Source: Thermomonas sp. HDW16
Lineage (GTDB): Bacteria > Pseudomonadota > Gammaproteobacteria > Xanthomonadales > Xanthomonadaceae
Direction: 5' to 3'
Assembly (NCBI RefSeq): GCF_011302915.1
Contig: NZ_CP049872.1
Span: 1,364,001-1,428,000 of the forward strand
DNA: 64,000 bases
The translations under genes were made by a program, and so were the position numbers. The notes beneath the pieces were generated by a model. It saw only the letters and a program-made list of their open reading frames with translations, searched no databases and was not told the origin of the DNA. How positions within the stretch are numbered: position 1 is the stretch's first letter; each line of letters starts with the position of its first letter. Of the stretch, positions 62,775-64,000 are shown piece after piece.

Positions 62775-64000
62775 ATGTCCCTGCAGCAACCCAAAGTCGG
62801 ATTCGTCAGCCTTGGCTGCCCCAAAGCGCTGGTCGATTCCGAGCGCATCCTCACCCAGCTGCGGGTGGAGGGCTACGACCTGGTGCAAAGCTACGACGAT
62901 GCCGACGTGGTGGTGGTCAACACCTGCGGCTTCATCGACAGCGCAGTGACCGAATCGCTGGACGCCATCGGCGAGGCGATGGCGGAGAACGGCAAGGTCA
63001 TCGTCACCGGTTGCCTGGGCAAGCGCAGCGAAGTGATCCGCGAGGCCTATCCGGACGTGCTGTCGATCAGCGGCCCGCAGGACTACGCCAGCGTGATGGA
63101 CGCGGTGCATACCGCGCTGCCGCCGAAGCACGATCCGTTCATCGACCTGGTGCCGGATTACGGCCTGAAGCTCACGCCGAAGCACTACGCGTATCTGAAG
63201 ATTTCCGAAGGCTGCAACCACCGCTGCAGCTTCTGCATCATCCCGTCGATGCGCGGCGACCTGGTCTCGCGCCCGGTCGATGAGGTGCTGCGCGAAGCCG
63301 AAAAACTGGTGCGTGGCGGGGTGAAGGAGTTGCTGGTGGTCTCGCAGGACACCAGCGCCTACGGCGTGGACCTGAAGTACGCGACGCGGTTGTGGCACAA
63401 CAACGTCTACCAGACGCGGATGAAGGCGCTGTGCGAGGGGCTGAGCGAGCTCGGTGTGTGGACGCGCCTGCACTACGTGTACCCATACCCGCACGTGGAC
63501 GAGATCATTCCGCTGATGGCGGAAGGCAAGTTGTTGCCTTACCTCGACATCCCGTTCCAGCACGCCAGCCCGCGCGTGCTGAAGCTGATGAAGCGGCCGG
63601 GTGCGGTGGACAAGACGCTGGAGCGCGTGCAGCGCTGGCGTTCGATCAGCCCCGATCTCACCATCCGCAGCACCTTCATCGTCGGCTTCCCCGGCGAGAC
63701 CGAAGCCGAGTTCGAAGAGCTGCTGGACTTCCTCGACGAAGCGCAGCTGGATCGCGTCGGCGCGTTCGCCTATTCGCCGGTGGACGGCGCCAAGGCCAAT
63801 GAACTGCCGGATCCGGTGCCGGAAGAGGTGAAGCAGGAACGCCTGGCGCGCTTCATGGAAAGGCAGGCGGCGATCAGCGAAGCGCGGCTGGCGGCCAAGG
63901 TGGGCAGCGTGCAGACCTGCATCGTCGATGCCATCGACGGCGACCTCGCCATTGCCCGTTCGATGGCCGATGCGCCGGAGATCGATGGCCTGGTGCAGAT
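62775..64000 (+). CDS. rimO: Ribosomal protein uS12 methylthiotransferase, 3' end cut by window
   Basis: Radical-SAM enzyme that methylthiolates Asp88/89 of ribosomal protein S12. 408 codons are visible; the E. coli protein has 441, so only the C-terminal TRAM part is cut. The N-terminal cluster uses Cys15 ([12 protein letters not shown]), Cys51 (NTCGFI) and Cys80 (TGCLGKR). The radical-SAM motif is Cys147/151/154 ([17 protein letters not shown]). [13 protein letters not shown] and [15 protein letters not shown] are typical. SLGCPK and the RimO-type spacing separate it from MiaB. Confidence 0.96.
   Translation, partial: MSLQQPKVGFVSLGCPKALVDSERILTQLRVEGYDLVQSYDDADVVVVNTCGFIDSAVTESLDAIGEAMAENGKVIVTGCLGKRSEVIREAYPDVLSISGPQDYASVMDAVHTALPPKHDPFIDLVPDYGLKLTPKHYAYLKISEGCNHRCSFCIIPSMRGDLVSRPVDEVLREAEKLVRGGVKELLVVSQDTSAYGVDLKYATRLWHNNVYQTRMKALCEGLSELGVWTRLHYVYPYPHVDEIIPLMAEGKLLPYLDIPFQHASPRVLKLMKRPGAVDKTLERVQRWRSISPDLTIRSTFIVGFPGETEAEFEELLDFLDEAQLDRVGAFAYSPVDGAKANELPDPVPEEVKQERLARFMERQAAISEARLAAKVGSVQTCIVDAIDGDLAIARSMADAPEIDGLVQ

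Overview
The window is GC-rich (about two-thirds G+C), densely coding bacterial chromosome. It looks like a gammaproteobacterium of the Lysobacteraceae/Xanthomonadaceae (Lysobacter, Thermomonas, Luteimonas or a relative). The reasons are the alaS-csrA-tRNA-Ser order, a TonB-dependent receptor of the Xanthomonas/Caulobacter type, an alpha-glucosidase whose catalytic residue numbers match Xanthomonas XgtA, the gcvR-bcp // dapA-bamC and queG // nnr-tsaE-amidase-mutL neighbourhoods, and an Entner-Doudoroff operon. The genus cannot be fixed from sequence alone. I see no phage, integrase, insertion sequence, CRISPR array or replication origin.

Layout. 1-3189: 3' part of alaS, csrA, tRNA-Ser(GCT) and tRNA-Arg(ACG) with a strong terminator. 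3241-19686: a starch/maltodextrin locus with a LacI-type regulator, a GH13 lipoprotein amylase and an MFS sugar transporter (minus strand), then alpha-glucosidase, pullulanase, GH97 alpha-glucosidase and an esterase (plus strand, overlapping ends), a large TonB-dependent receptor and a sodium/sugar symporter. Two matching LacI-type palindromes lie in its two control regions. 19687-25355: a tightly overlapped minus-strand operon zwf-pgl-edd-glk-eda that carries the released glucose into the Entner-Doudoroff pathway. 25526-34134: fabA-fabB, an alpha/beta hydrolase, thiD, a DUF1275 membrane protein, PIN-PhoH, bcp and gcvR divergent from dapA and a short BamC-like lipoprotein, then the 7Fe ferredoxin fdxA. 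34190-34523: a cluster of hairpins and tRNA-Glu(CTC). 34567-40080: pcnB-folK-panB-panC-panD-pgi. 40264-48591: queG divergent from nnr-tsaE-amidase-mutL, a DUF1684 lipoprotein and a TraB/GumN protein. 48596-53779: an orphan RnfB-like ferredoxin, metG, two tandem DUF2147 proteins, a short Mrp and dcd.

53798-61485 (minus strand) is the least explained region. It is a seven-gene, almost gapless operon: four clearly related one-helix membrane proteins that resemble DUF6090, one divergent relative, and two paralogous proteins with three membrane helices, a TolB-like domain and TPR repeats. Topology suggests that all seven place their soluble domains in the periplasm. The four related genes share a conserved anchor segment even at DNA level, while their ectodomains have diverged. 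This is the best candidate for an undescribed envelope system. 61636-64000 holds a HIT-like protein, a dienelactone hydrolase and the 5' part of rimO.
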